Origin: Saccharospirillum sp040881935
Lineage (GTDB): Bacteria; Pseudomonadota; Gammaproteobacteria; Pseudomonadales; Natronospirillaceae
Direction of reading: 5' to 3'
DNA: 64,000 nt
Assembly (NCBI RefSeq): GCF_040881935.1
Contig: NZ_JBBECH010000020.1
Coordinates: 62,001 to 126,000 of the forward strand
Numbering within the stretch: position 1 is the stretch's first letter; each line of letters begins with the position of its first letter. The notes under the pieces were generated by a model. That model ran no database searches. It worked only from the letters and a program-made list of their open reading frames with translations, and was not told the origin of the DNA. The position numbers and the translations under genes were made by a program. This document shows positions 1 through 8,311 of the stretch, one piece after another.

Positions 1-1
1 A

Positions 2-121
2 GCGGGCGTAGCCGCCATGGGCATGGAGCGCATCAGTTTTTTCTGGTATCTGAAACACATCGCCCCGCTGGCACTGATGGGTTATATCGGTGGCGCTGTC
101 TTTTATCAGTGGGTGTACTAA
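2..121 (+). CDS. nhaD: NhaD-type Na+/H+ antiporter, C-terminal end (partial)
   Basis: Only the last 39 codons lie in the window; the reading frame enters from the left edge and stops with TAA at 119-121. The fragment contains MGMERISFFWYLKHIAPLAL followed by a hydrophobic glycine-rich helix (ALMGYIGGAVFYQWVY), which resembles the last cytoplasmic loop and final membrane helix of NhaD family sodium/proton antiporters. NhaD proteins exchange Na+ or Li+ for protons in the inner membrane, which would fit a salt-adapted host. The family call rests on a short tail, so another IT-superfamily transporter is possible. Confidence 0.55.
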   Translation, partial: AGVAAMGMERISFFWYLKHIAPLALMGYIGGAVFYQWVY

Positions 122-130
122 CTCACGTTC

Positions 131-166
131 AAAAAAAAACCGAACGCCAGGCGTTCGGTTTTTTTG
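131..166. terminator. Bidirectional intrinsic terminator
   Basis: An 8-bp perfect stem, CCGAACGC (140-147) with GCGTTCGG (151-158) and a 3-nt loop, is preceded by nine A (131-139) and followed by seven T (159-165). It can end transcription of the antiporter gene on the plus strand and of putP on the minus strand. Confidence 0.93.
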
Positions 167-218
167 TGTCCGGATTATTCAAAGCATCCGAACAAAGCCA
201 ATCAATAGCTGACCTGAC

Positions 219-1679
219 TTAACCATTCACTTCCTGGAAAGTGGCATGCATTTCCTTCGACGGTTCTGCCGATGCAACACTGCCAACATAGACAGCAATC
301 GCAGAAAACAAGAAACCCGGAACAATTTCATATATATCGAAAATGCCACCGGTCAACTGTTTCCAAACCACAACGGTAATACCACCCACCAGAATACCGG
401 CAATGCAACCTACCCGGTTCATGCGATTCCAGTACAGCGACAAAATAACCGCGGGGCCAAAGGCAGCACCGAACCCAGCCCAGGCATAAGACACCAGCGC
501 CAACACCGAGCTGTCATCATCCAGCGCGAAGAACCAGGCCACAACGGCGATCAATACCACAGCACCACGACCAATCTTTATCAATGATGCCGGATCAGCA
601 TCCTTGTTGAAGATCGACTTGTAGAAATCTTCAGTCAGCGCCGATGAAGACACCAGCAACTGAGAATCAGCCGTAGACATAATCGCTGCCAGGATCGCTG
701 CCAGCAGAATGCCTGCTACCAGAGGGTGGAATAAAGCCTGAACCAGACTGATAAAGACCGTCTCACCATCCGGCAAGCCGGTTTCGAAATAGCCAATGCC
801 CGCAATACCCACCAACAAGGCACCGGCCATACCCAAAAACGTCCAGGTAACGGCGATGCGACGTGCACGCTTCACTTCATTGCGATCTTTAATGCCTTTG
901 AAACGAGCCAGAATGTGCGGCTGTCCAAAGTAACCCAGACCCCAGGCCAGTGATGATATAATCGCGATCAGTCCCAGAGACGAGCCATCCGCATTGGTAA
1001 ACATGCTGACCAGATTCGGATTTTTCGCTTCGAGTACTGCAGTGGGGCCATCACCGATAACCATCAATGCAAACACGGGAACAATGATCAGTGCGGCGGC
1101 CATCAGCAGACCTTGAACCAGATCGGTCCAGGAGACGGCCAGGTAGCCACCAAAGAGGGTATAGGAAACCACCATGATGGTGCCTATGGTCACCGCAATG
1201 GTGTAATCCCAACCAAATACCGTTTCGAACAACTTGCCACCGGCAACCAGACCGGAGCTGGTATAGAACAGGAAGAACAGCAAAATAAAGAAGGCAGAAA
1301 TCGCGCGAATGGCGACCTTGTCTTCAAAACGATTGCTGAAATACTGAGGCAAGGTCAGGCTGTCTGATGCCGCTTGTGAATAAGCACGCAAACGTGGCGC
1401 GACGATCAGCCAGTTCAGGTAAGTACCTGCCAGCAAGCCTACCGCAATCCAGGCCTCACCCATGCCAGAGGCGTAAATGGCACCTGGCAGGCCGAGCAGC
1501 AACCAGCCAGACATATCGGAAGCGCCGGCCGACAGTGCAGAAGGCCAGGCACCCAACGAACGGCCGCCCAGAATGTAGTCAGATAAATCGGTGGTGCGGC
1601 GGTAGGCCCAAAGGCCAATCCACATCATCCCCGCGAGGTAAATAATAAAGGTCACACTGACCGCTAAGGTGTTGCTCAT
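219..1679 (-). CDS. putP: Sodium/proline symporter PutP
   Basis: The 486-residue protein is a sodium:solute symporter of the PutP type, importing proline with Na+ across the inner membrane. It shows about 13 hydrophobic helices, the N-terminal DYILGGRSLGAWPSALSAGA and DMSGWLLLGLPGAIY regions, and ADSQLLVSSSALTED, which corresponds to the sodium-binding helix of PutP (adjacent hydroxyl residues). Length matches the family (about 500). It is transcribed in the same direction as putA and lies 301 bp downstream of it, so the two may be one regulon with partly independent expression. The start ATG at 1679 keeps a full first helix. Confidence 0.93.
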   Translation of the reverse strand: MSNTLAVSVTFIIYLAGMMWIGLWAYRRTTDLSDYILGGRSLGAWPSALSAGASDMSGWLLLGLPGAIYASGMGEAWIAVGLLAGTYLNWLIVAPRLRAYSQAASDSLTLPQYFSNRFEDKVAIRAISAFFILLFFLFYTSSGLVAGGKLFETVFGWDYTIAVTIGTIMVVSYTLFGGYLAVSWTDLVQGLLMAAALIIVPVFALMVIGDGPTAVLEAKNPNLVSMFTNADGSSLGLIAIISSLAWGLGYFGQPHILARFKGIKDRNEVKRARRIAVTWTFLGMAGALLVGIAGIGYFETGLPDGETVFISLVQALFHPLVAGILLAAILAAIMSTADSQLLVSSSALTEDFYKSIFNKDADPASLIKIGRGAVVLIAVVAWFFALDDDSSVLALVSYAWAGFGAAFGPAVILSLYWNRMNRVGCIAGILVGGITVVVWKQLTGGIFDIYEIVPGFLFSAIAVYVGSVASAEPSKEMHATFQEVNG

Positions 1680-1980
1680 AATGTACTCCGAGTTCTAGTT
1701 GTTGTGATCGATTATGAAATCGAGCGCTCTCTCGCTCTGCTTCCTGACACCCGCGCCTTCCATTACATGGGGGAGTCGATCCGGCGTGCAGAAGAGGTAT
1801 AGAAGGTAACTCCACACCCCCGGATCCAGTCAGGGCAGTTAGGTGTGGCTACGACATCAGCCACAGCCCGCCAGGTACAGAAAGTCGGGTTTCAACTTTC
1901 CGGCACCCGGTATCATTCTCCGGAATAAGCCGGTCGAACGATTCAGTTGCCTTGCTGGCAATGCCAGCGCGGCGGAATCC
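1680..1980. other. putA-putP intergenic region
   Basis: No gene is seen in these 301 bp. Just after the putA stop there is a small hairpin, GCTGGC (1954-1959) with GCCAGC (1963-1968), without a T run, so it is a poor terminator. A putP promoter probably lies here, but no convincing -35/-10 pair was identified. Confidence 0.5.
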
Positions 1981-4900
1981 TCAGTCTTCACTTTCCAGTG
2001 ACAGCAGGCTGGCATTGCCGCCGACAGCGGTGGTGTTGATGGTACGTACCCGCTCAGTAGCGAAGCGCTTGATGTAATTCGGCCCACCAGCTTTCGGACC
2101 AGTACCGGAGAGACCACGACCGCCAAATGGCTGTACACCCACTACCGCACCAATCTGATTACGGTTGACGTAGCAGTTGCCGACCCGGACCCGGGCCTCA
2201 ATGTAAGCCGCCGTGGCTTCATTGCGGCTGTGAATGCCGAGCGTCAGGCCATAGCCAGTTTTATTGATATCTGCGATTACGTTATCCAAATCGCTAGCTT
2301 TAAACCGGTAGATGTGCAACACAGGACCAAATTGCTCCCGTCCCAGTTCATCGAGACCATCAATCTGAATCGCAACGGGTGGTATGAAATAACCGTGGCT
2401 GGTGTGTTCACTCAGTTTGGCTTCAGCCAACACCCGGTCTTTCTTGCGCCAGCCATCTACGTAGTCGGTCAGGCCGGTCAGTGCTTTCTGATCGATCACC
2501 GGACCGCAATCGGTTTGATAAAATTGCGGATTACCCATCTCGATGCGGCTCAGTGCACCGCCAATCAGTTCGATGATACGATCGGCGACATCGTCCTGAA
2601 CGCAGAGTACGCGCAGTGCAGAACAACGCTGACCAGCGCTGGCAAAGGCCGAGCCCATAACGTCATCGACCACCTGCTCAGGCAACGCCGTCGAATCGAC
2701 AATCATGGCGTTCTGACCACCGGTTTCGGCAATGAAGGTGGGCATGGCACCTGTACGTTCCGCCAGAGTGCGGTTGATCAACTGTGCGGTTTCGGTTGAG
2801 CCGGTAAAGGCAATGCCGACCAACCGCTCATCACTCAGCACCGCATTGCCGATGACCGGTCCGGAGCCTGGCAGGTACTGCAACACCTCACCCGGAATAC
2901 CGGACTGGTGAAACAACTCAACGGTACGCCCGGCAATCAGCGAGGTACTTTCAGCCGGTTTAGCCAACACCGTGTTACCCGCTACAAGAGCGGCACAGAT
3001 CTGGCCGGTAAAGATGGCCAGCGGAAAGTTCCAGGGACTGATGCACAGGAATACACCCCGGCCTGCGTAGTAATGCTCGTTGCTTTCACCGGTTGGACCG
3101 GGAAGCAGCGTCGGTTCATTCATATTTTCGCGAGCCTGTACCGCGTAGTAGCGGCAAAAATCAACGGCCTCGCGCACTTCATCGATGCTGTCCTGCAGCG
3201 ACTTGCCTGCTTCGCGTGCGCACAGCGCCATCAGTTCAGCGGTGTTCTCTTCCAGCAAACCGGCCAGTTTATCGAGGCAGGCAGCACGCTTGATCGCTGG
3301 TGTTCGATTCCAGCCAAACCAGGCCTGATCGGCCGTCGCTAATGCCTGCTGCGCCATGTCGGCATCGGCGAAGTGTACCTGGCCCACTGCCTGGCGGGTG
3401 TCGTACGGGCTTTTGATTTCAATCACGTCGGAGGTTGCTATGGCGTTACCCGCCAACAAGGGTTTTTGTACCCATTGGGTGTCGTTCCAGGCATCAATGG
3501 TGTGCATCAGCGGTTCTCGTTCAAAGGCTACAGACAAGTTATATCCCTGGGAATTACGGCGGCTGTCGCCGTAGATTTCGGAGGGCAGCACTATTTTCGG
3601 GTTGCGGTACACGGCCCGGCTTTTAGCCAGTTCAACCGGAGAAGAGACCAGATCGCCAACCGGGGTTTCGGCATCGACCAGACGGTGTACAAATGAGGAG
3701 TTCGCACCGTTTTCCAGCAGCCGACGGACCAGATATGGCAGTAAATCCTTATGAGCACCCACCGGCGCGTAGATGCGCACCCGGTGCTTGTCTTCACTGA
3801 GCAAGGTGTCGTACAGCGCATCGCCCATGCCGTGCAGACGCTGGTATTCGAAGTCACGCTCCGGCCGTTGGCGCGAAAACTCAGCGATAACGGCGACGGT
3901 GTGAGCGTTGTGAGTTGCGAACTGGGGGTAAATATAGCCGTCAGCCTCGGCACTCATCAGATAGCGGGCGCAAGTAATGTAGGAAACATCGGTGTTTTCC
4001 TTGCGCGTAAACACCGGGTAGTCCGCCAGACCCAACACCTGAGCGTGTTTGATTTCTGTATCCCAATAAGCCCCTTTGACCAGACGTACCGGGATCATGT
4101 CACCCTGTACTTTGGCCAGAGCAGTCAGGTAGCCCAGCACAGCCAAAGCCCGCTTGGAATAGGCCTGAATAACCAGACCAAAATTACCCCAGCCTTTGGC
4201 CGCATCGCTGTGGTAAACCTGTTCAAACAATCGCAGTGACAGTTCCAGACGATCAGCTTCTTCAGCATCGATGGTAATGCCCACGCCCAGGCTGCGCGCT
4301 TCACCAACCAGATCCGTAACACGCTCGGCCAGTTCAGTCATCACCCATTCCTGATGCGATTCTTCATAGCGCGGGTGCAAGGCTGACAGCTTGATGGAAA
4401 TAGTCGGTTTGGGGGCATCATCACCCCATTCATCCATACGCGCTCCAAGCGTCTGAACGGCATTGCGGTAGGACTGGAAATAGCGTTCGGCATCCGGATC
4501 GGTAAACGCCGCTTCGCCCAGCATGTCGAAGGAATAGGTGTAGCCCTTCTTGCGATAGGACTTGCCGTTTTTGATGGCTTCTTTAATGGTGCGCCCAAGC
4601 ACGAACTGCTTGCCCATTATGCGCATGGCCTGGTTCATTGCAGCACGAATAACCGGTTCACCAGCGCGGTTAATCAGTTTTGACAGCAAGTTCGCCGGCG
4701 ACGTTTCACGGCTTTCGAGCGAGGTAACCCGGCCGGTCAGCATCAACCCCCAGGTCGAGGCATTGACCAACAGCGAATCCGACTTGCCCATGTGATGTTT
4801 CCAGTCCGCCACCGACAGTTTGTCGCGGATCAGATCGTCGGCTGTTTCCGGGTCCGGCACGCGCATCAACGCTTCAGCCAGACACATCAGGATCACACCT

Positions 4901-5166
4901 TCTTCGTTGTCCAGACTGTATTGTTGCAACAACTTATCGACAGCATGGGTGACATCACCCTGGCTACGTACCCGTTCTACAATGCGCCGCGCGGTGGCTT
5001 CAATCGCTTTGGTACTGTCTGCACCCGGCTCGGCGATCTCTACCAGTTGCGCCATGTACTCGTCTTCATCGACGGCGTACTGATCTACGATGAACTGGAA
5101 CCACTGCTGCGGTGCCAGATCCCGGTATTCCCCTGCTACTACCCGAGCGGCGTCAAACTGAGTCAT
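1981..5166 (-). CDS. putA: Bifunctional proline dehydrogenase / L-glutamate-gamma-semialdehyde dehydrogenase PutA
   Basis: PutA oxidises proline to glutamate in two steps: an FAD proline dehydrogenase and an NAD aldehyde dehydrogenase. The N-terminal half carries the PRODH barrel motifs KLSALHPRYEESHQ, DAEEADRLELSL, VKGAYWDTEIKHAQ and YAPVGAHKDLLPYLVRRLLE. The C-terminal half has the aldehyde dehydrogenase fold with AFTGSTETAQ and the catalytic cysteine in SAGQRCSALR (about residue 848), ending QPFGGRGLSGTGPKAGGP. At about 1061 residues it lacks both the ribbon-helix-helix DNA-binding domain and the long C-terminal domain of the 1320-residue E. coli enzyme, so it should not repress its own genes. 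Start: ATG at 5166 is preceded by GGCAGG at a good distance; an in-frame ATG at 5172 sits too close to it. Confidence 0.96.
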   Translation of the reverse strand: MTQFDAARVVAGEYRDLAPQQWFQFIVDQYAVDEDEYMAQLVEIAEPGADSTKAIEATARRIVERVRSQGDVTHAVDKLLQQYSLDNEEGVILMCLAEALMRVPDPETADDLIRDKLSVADWKHHMGKSDSLLVNASTWGLMLTGRVTSLESRETSPANLLSKLINRAGEPVIRAAMNQAMRIMGKQFVLGRTIKEAIKNGKSYRKKGYTYSFDMLGEAAFTDPDAERYFQSYRNAVQTLGARMDEWGDDAPKPTISIKLSALHPRYEESHQEWVMTELAERVTDLVGEARSLGVGITIDAEEADRLELSLRLFEQVYHSDAAKGWGNFGLVIQAYSKRALAVLGYLTALAKVQGDMIPVRLVKGAYWDTEIKHAQVLGLADYPVFTRKENTDVSYITCARYLMSAEADGYIYPQFATHNAHTVAVIAEFSRQRPERDFEYQRLHGMGDALYDTLLSEDKHRVRIYAPVGAHKDLLPYLVRRLLENGANSSFVHRLVDAETPVGDLVSSPVELAKSRAVYRNPKIVLPSEIYGDSRRNSQGYNLSVAFEREPLMHTIDAWNDTQWVQKPLLAGNAIATSDVIEIKSPYDTRQAVGQVHFADADMAQQALATADQAWFGWNRTPAIKRAACLDKLAGLLEENTAELMALCAREAGKSLQDSIDEVREAVDFCRYYAVQARENMNEPTLLPGPTGESNEHYYAGRGVFLCISPWNFPLAIFTGQICAALVAGNTVLAKPAESTSLIAGRTVELFHQSGIPGEVLQYLPGSGPVIGNAVLSDERLVGIAFTGSTETAQLINRTLAERTGAMPTFIAETGGQNAMIVDSTALPEQVVDDVMGSAFASAGQRCSALRVLCVQDDVADRIIELIGGALSRIEMGNPQFYQTDCGPVIDQKALTGLTDYVDGWRKKDRVLAEAKLSEHTSHGYFIPPVAIQIDGLDELGREQFGPVLHIYRFKASDLDNVIADINKTGYGLTLGIHSRNEATAAYIEARVRVGNCYVNRNQIGAVVGVQPFGGRGLSGTGPKAGGPNYIKRFATERVRTINTTAVGGNASLLSLESED

Positions 5167-5282
5167 CACCATCCTGCCTGAACCATCTATTGGAGTTATT
5201 CAGACACAGTAGCCGAGTCAGGCTGGTCAGCGATTGTCAAAAACGGGGCTTTTTTTGTTAAATAATCCGTAAATGAGGGAAT

Positions 5283-5436
5283 GACGCAGGACAATAAAAG
5301 ACGTGGGACATGAAAAGACGCGAAACACTAAGGGACGCAAAACATTAAAAGACGCGACACATATAAGACGTCCAACCCGCTAAACACCGAGGCTCCGGCG
5401 TCTTTTCGTGTTTCGCGTCTTTCCATGTCCTACGTC
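5283..5436. repeat. 17-nt tandem repeat array with inverted copies
   Basis: Units beginning GACGY start at 5283, 5300, 5317, 5334, 5351 (16 nt) and 5367 (degenerate). The unit is close to GACGCGAAACACTAAAA. Two units in reverse orientation follow at 5403-5419 and 5420-5436; the last overlaps the stop codon of the AraC-type gene. Direct and inverted copies can pair as a long stem, for example 5300-5328 with 5408-5436. The block lies 3' of the AraC-type gene and about 115 bp upstream of putA. It may act as a terminator-like transcript structure or a protein binding array; the function is unknown. Confidence 0.85.
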
Positions 5437-6217
5437 AGTTAACGTTACTCTTACGGACCTGCCCCGGGGAATGGCCGGTGCGGTTTTTTACGGCGTGAGT
5501 GAGTGCACTCTGGTTGCTGAAGCCGGTTTCCAGGGCGATGTCGGCAATGGAATGGGATGAACAGCGCAATAGCCAGATCGCCTGGTCGAGACGCATTTTC
5601 ATGACGTACTGATAGGGTGTCATCCCGGTAACCTGGCGAAACCGCAAGTGAAACTGGCTGATGCTCATATGACACAGGTTGGCCATGTCGGTTACCGACA
5701 CCTTGTCTTGCAACCGCTGGCGGATCATCTGGTCGATTCTCGACAAATCGAATCGACCCAGCGATTCCTGGCCCGGCACAGCGCGGCCAGTCAGGCGTTG
5801 ATAGAGGCTATGCAGAAGCAATGCACTGACATGTTGCTGCATATGCGGGTCGTGGCCGAACTGATCGATCTCCCGGGCCATGGCGGTCAGCAGGCTGGCG
5901 AACTGGGCATCCAGTTGGAAGTAATGGGGCTTGTCGAACAGGCGGCACAGCATTTCATGGTCGATGCTGCTATCGATAGATGCATCCGCTGAAAAATCCA
6001 GCACCACCATGCGGTTATCACCCAGGCCCTGAAAGGCATGGTCGCTCTGGGTGGGAACCAGGCAGCCATTGCCGAGGCACAGCTGATCGCCGCCCTCGCC
6101 TTCGAGTTCAAAGGCCGCATTACCCTCAAATCCGAGCACGACCTGATGGTGACTGTGGTGGTGTCGGTCACCCGTTTGAGGCATTTGCTCCAAACGACTC
6201 AATCCTCCTAACCACAT
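5435..6217 (-). CDS. AraC-family transcriptional regulator, probable proline catabolism regulator
   Basis: The protein has 260 residues. An N-terminal cupin-like sensor part (HHHSHHQVVLGFEGNAAFEL) is followed by a C-terminal AraC DNA-binding domain with two helix-turn-helix units: VSVTDMANLCHMSISQFHLR, then SIADIALETGFSNQSALTHA ending in GHSPGQVRK. It lies directly upstream of putA on the same strand. Pseudomonas species use an AraC/XylS protein, PruR, to switch on putAP with proline. Here PutA has no DNA-binding domain, so this gene is the natural candidate for that role. That is inference from position; orthology to PruR was not tested. Confidence 0.8.
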   Translation of the reverse strand: MWLGGLSRLEQMPQTGDRHHHSHHQVVLGFEGNAAFELEGEGGDQLCLGNGCLVPTQSDHAFQGLGDNRMVVLDFSADASIDSSIDHEMLCRLFDKPHYFQLDAQFASLLTAMAREIDQFGHDPHMQQHVSALLLHSLYQRLTGRAVPGQESLGRFDLSRIDQMIRQRLQDKVSVTDMANLCHMSISQFHLRFRQVTGMTPYQYVMKMRLDQAIWLLRCSSHSIADIALETGFSNQSALTHAVKNRTGHSPGQVRKSNVN

Positions 6218-6524
6218 AGCACACTCCCATAGGTGTTGAACAGATACCGGCGATAAACCGGCATCAACGTTAGCCTCATACCATACGCCCTGCCACCAGA
6301 CTCGCCAAGCGATCAGATCTATTTAGGCAAGCCGTTAGGTAATCCACCCCTGCCAGCCTGCCCCAACAAAGTGCGAAAACACGCCCCAAAGGCGGCAATT
6401 GCACCGAGATACGGCGTTATTGGCCAACAAGACGCCGTAAAGCGCTGATTTTAAAGGCACAGCCCTTGCAATAACAAGCAAACACCCTGTACCAGCCCAA
6501 TAAGTAGGATCCCACCTTGCGCGT
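6218..6524. other. Divergent intergenic region, AraC-type gene / nasT
   Basis: These 307 bp separate the divergent AraC-type gene and nasT and must hold both promoters. I see no hairpin terminator, repeat or strong operator. AGTAGGATCC (6503-6512) lies just upstream of the nasT start, but a clear ribosome binding site was not identified. Confidence 0.5.
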
Positions 6525-7091
6525 ATGAACATTCTTGTTATTGACCAGCAACTCGAACGCGCCCAAATTCTGGAGACCGCGCTCACGGCACTCGGCTACG
6601 CCGTAGTGATTCGCTCGCCGGACGAGCATCGCATCTATCAGTTGGTCGAATCTTTTCAACCCGACGTGGTGATCGTTGACGCCCAGTCTCCCGACCGGGA
6701 CATGCTTGAAGATGTAGCACTCACGTCCGACCGGACCCCGCGACCGATCATTTTCTTTGCCGAAGACGATGATGACACCGTTATTCGCGATGCCATCGCT
6801 GCCGGGGTCAGCGCCTACATTGTCGATGGCCTTCAGGCCAGTCGGGTCAACACCATTATCAAGGTTGCCATCTCCCGGTTTGAGGCGTTTCAGGCCCTGC
6901 GCGGCGAGCTGCGCAAAACCCGCGACGAGTTGGCCGAACGCAAGGTCATTGACCGGGCCAAGGGCTTGCTGATGAAGCACCGCCAGTGCGACGAGGCCGC
7001 CGCCTTTGGTGCCATGCGCAAAATGGCGATGAACAAAAACGTGTGCCTGGTCGACATCGCCCAGGACGTACTGATGCTGTTTGATGAGTAA
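6525..7091 (+). CDS. nasT: ANTAR-domain response regulator NasT (nitrate antiterminator)
   Basis: The 188-residue protein has an N-terminal receiver-like domain (MNILVIDQQ; VVIVDAQSP) and a C-terminal three-helix ANTAR RNA-binding domain of about 60 residues (LAERKVIDRAKGLLMKHRQC, then EAAAFGAMRKMAMNKN). This AmiR/NasT layout belongs to proteins that bind paired hairpins in nitrate operon leaders and prevent transcription termination. In the known systems NasS, a nitrate-binding protein, holds NasT inactive until nitrate is present. Two leaders downstream (around 8540 and 14300) carry matching terminators. The 3' end overlaps the ATG of the following decayed nasS frame (ATGAGTAA), a trace of former translational coupling. 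Confidence 0.9.
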   Translation: MNILVIDQQLERAQILETALTALGYAVVIRSPDEHRIYQLVESFQPDVVIVDAQSPDRDMLEDVALTSDRTPRPIIFFAEDDDDTVIRDAIAAGVSAYIVDGLQASRVNTIIKVAISRFEAFQALRGELRKTRDELAERKVIDRAKGLLMKHRQCDEAAAFGAMRKMAMNKNVCLVDIAQDVLMLFDE

Positions 7092-7330
7092 CCCAACACC
7101 GCACCACCAAGATTCCTATTCAGCCGATCCGACCGCTGGTGATGGTTCTGCGCCTGATCGGGTGTGCCCTGCCTGCAACACAGACGCAGCTGGGGCCGGC
7201 CTTGAAAGCCGTAATAGAGGAGCGTCATCGGTTAGACCAGCCCAGGCTGGTGTTTGGTACGGTGTTTCCCATGTCGATGCACACCGTGGGAAAATGTTTT
7301 CAAAAAGATGACACCGGTACTCGACAGTGA
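7084..7330 (+). pseudogene. nasS: Decayed nasS (nitrate sensor) remnant
   Basis: An ATG at 7084 overlaps the nasT stop, but that frame becomes unrelated sequence. In another frame, open from 7088 to 7330, the translation contains ALKAVIEERHRL and LVFGTVFPMSMH. These line up with ALQPVVNEYRNR and MGMVFPVSTHNYEIRYW of the NrtA-like protein encoded at 8656-10038, matching the pattern ALxxVxxExR...VFPxSxH shared by NrtA, CmpA and NasS proteins. Homology ends after MSMH, and a stop follows at 7328. Intact NasS is roughly 400 residues, so most of the gene is missing and frame-shifted. Position next to nasT supports nasS rather than a broken nrtA. Confidence 0.72.
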
Positions 7331-7501
7331 AAATTCAACCGATTCAGAGACTTAGAAAGCTGCTGTAAAAAATGCCTCCCACCGGCTGATTTTTTCTTTT
7401 AAAACCCTCTTTTCAGCCCCTGCTGTCCTCTGTATTATGCGCGACCCGCTGACCACTGAGCCTTTGGCAAACGGTTGTCAAAGCGCTGACGGGAGACCTG
7501 T

Positions 7502-7642
7502 ATGAGTAAAGCAGCGTCGGCACCGGAGCCTAACCGGCACAATCCGGTTGCCAAGTTCAATCCGCATCGTGGCGAGGCTTTTAACGATCGTAAAAAGTCG
7601 GCCAAACGCGGATACCACAAGCACCGCCCAGACTGGGCATAA
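7502..7642 (+). CDS. Small basic conserved protein
   Basis: The 46-codon gene starts with ATG at 7502 behind GGGAGA. The product is rich in Lys, Arg and His, with the central motif NPVAKFNPHRGEAFNDRKKS and the tail KRGYHKHRPDWA. The pattern NPVAK...RKKxxKRGxxKH recalls a family of tiny uncharacterised gammaproteobacterial proteins (DUF7230-like), but I cannot confirm the family from the sequence alone. High charge suggests a nucleic acid or ribosome partner, which is speculation. It is followed after 41 bp by another small gene on the same strand. Confidence 0.65.
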   Translation: MSKAASAPEPNRHNPVAKFNPHRGEAFNDRKKSAKRGYHKHRPDWA

Positions 7643-7683
7643 CATCAACCCACTTTATCCAAAGCGATACCGGGAGCCCCATC

Positions 7684-7980
7684 ATGATCCGTTTCACAGT
7701 CGATACCGTTCGTGTTCTCATTCACGTCAGCCCGCGCGGCGTGTTTGAGGACCTGTCTGACTGGGATCAGGAGGTCGTAGGCTCATATTCAGTGGATGTG
7801 TCCGCCAAGCTGGACAAGGAAAGCTGGGCCGACGCGGCACTCGATGCCTTTCACGGCTCTATTGCGGTAGATGATGAAGACGCCCTCGATTTTCTGGTTG
7901 AAGACAGCCAGGGCAGTTTGTTGATCGGCTCTCAGGGTCATCTGCATGCGTCTCTGATGGACGAAGCAGAACTGGTTTAA
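7684..7980 (+). CDS. Hypothetical acidic protein, 98 aa
   Basis: The protein is 98 residues long and acidic, with alternating hydrophobic and charged stretches (MIRFTVDTVRVLIHVSPRGV; AVDDEDALDFLVED) and no signal peptide or membrane helix. I recognise no family. The start ATG at 7684 has CGGGAGCC upstream. It shares a strand with the small basic gene before it and is closed by a hairpin 18 bp after the stop, so the two form a short unit inserted between nasT and nrtA. Confidence 0.6.
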   Translation: MIRFTVDTVRVLIHVSPRGVFEDLSDWDQEVVGSYSVDVSAKLDKESWADAALDAFHGSIAVDDEDALDFLVEDSQGSLLIGSQGHLHASLMDEAELV

Positions 7981-7997
7981 ATCACTCCGAGCAAGCA

Positions 7998-8022
7998 CGG
8001 CGCACCTCTAAAGAGTGCGCCG
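7998..8022 (+). terminator. GC-rich hairpin, weak terminator
   Basis: CGGCGCA (7998-8004) pairs with TGCGCCG (8016-8022), and the enclosed CTCT/AGAG may extend the stem. Only ATTT follows, so termination may be incomplete. Confidence 0.5.
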
Positions 8023-8049
8023 GATTTACCCCTGCCTCACGTTCGATTA

Positions 8050-8202
8050 GTGGCCATGGTCCGCGTCGGCTACCGGTGATGCCTCTGCGGGGTCGGCGTA
8101 AATCCGTCCATGGAGCCTAGACCGCAGCATCCATGCTGCGGACTCCCCCGCACAGGCATCACCGGCACCCACCGCTTGCATTGTGCAAACCCCTAAAACT
8201 TA
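8050..8202. repeat. Palindromic intergenic element, copy A
   Basis: Left arm CCGGTGATGCCTCTGCGGGG (8073-8092) pairs with the right arm at 8146-8165 at 19 of 20 positions. The 53-nt interior (8093-8145) is almost identical to that of copies B (13325-13377) and C (61056-61108), and contains the perfect hairpin CCGCAGCAT/ATGCTGCGG. The flanking TGGTCCGCGTCGGCTA (8057-8072) also recurs in copy C. Confidence 0.9.
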
Positions 8203-8311
8203 AATTAAAAACCAAGCCTAATCACTCATTGTGCTCCACGCGCATTACCAAACTACTAAACTTTTTCCTACTTATAGCCTTCTTAATTTAGTCCCAAGAT
8301 CTGGACCTAAT

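Noticed and set aside
131..166. Small RNA or riboswitch
   Set aside because: The hairpin with A and T runs is fully explained as a bidirectional terminator.
2230..2799. Plus-strand open frame of 189 codons
   Set aside because: It lies antisense within putA; the putA frame carries the catalytic cysteine region here.
5283..5436. CRISPR array
   Set aside because: Units are contiguous 17-mers without spacers, and no cas gene is near.
7081..7311. 76-codon open frame directly after nasT
   Set aside because: Only its overlap with the nasT stop looks meaningful; NasS similarity is in another frame, so it is counted within the pseudogene.
8050..8202. Insertion sequence
   Set aside because: Only about 150 bp with no transposase; a non-autonomous element is possible, but no target duplication was seen.
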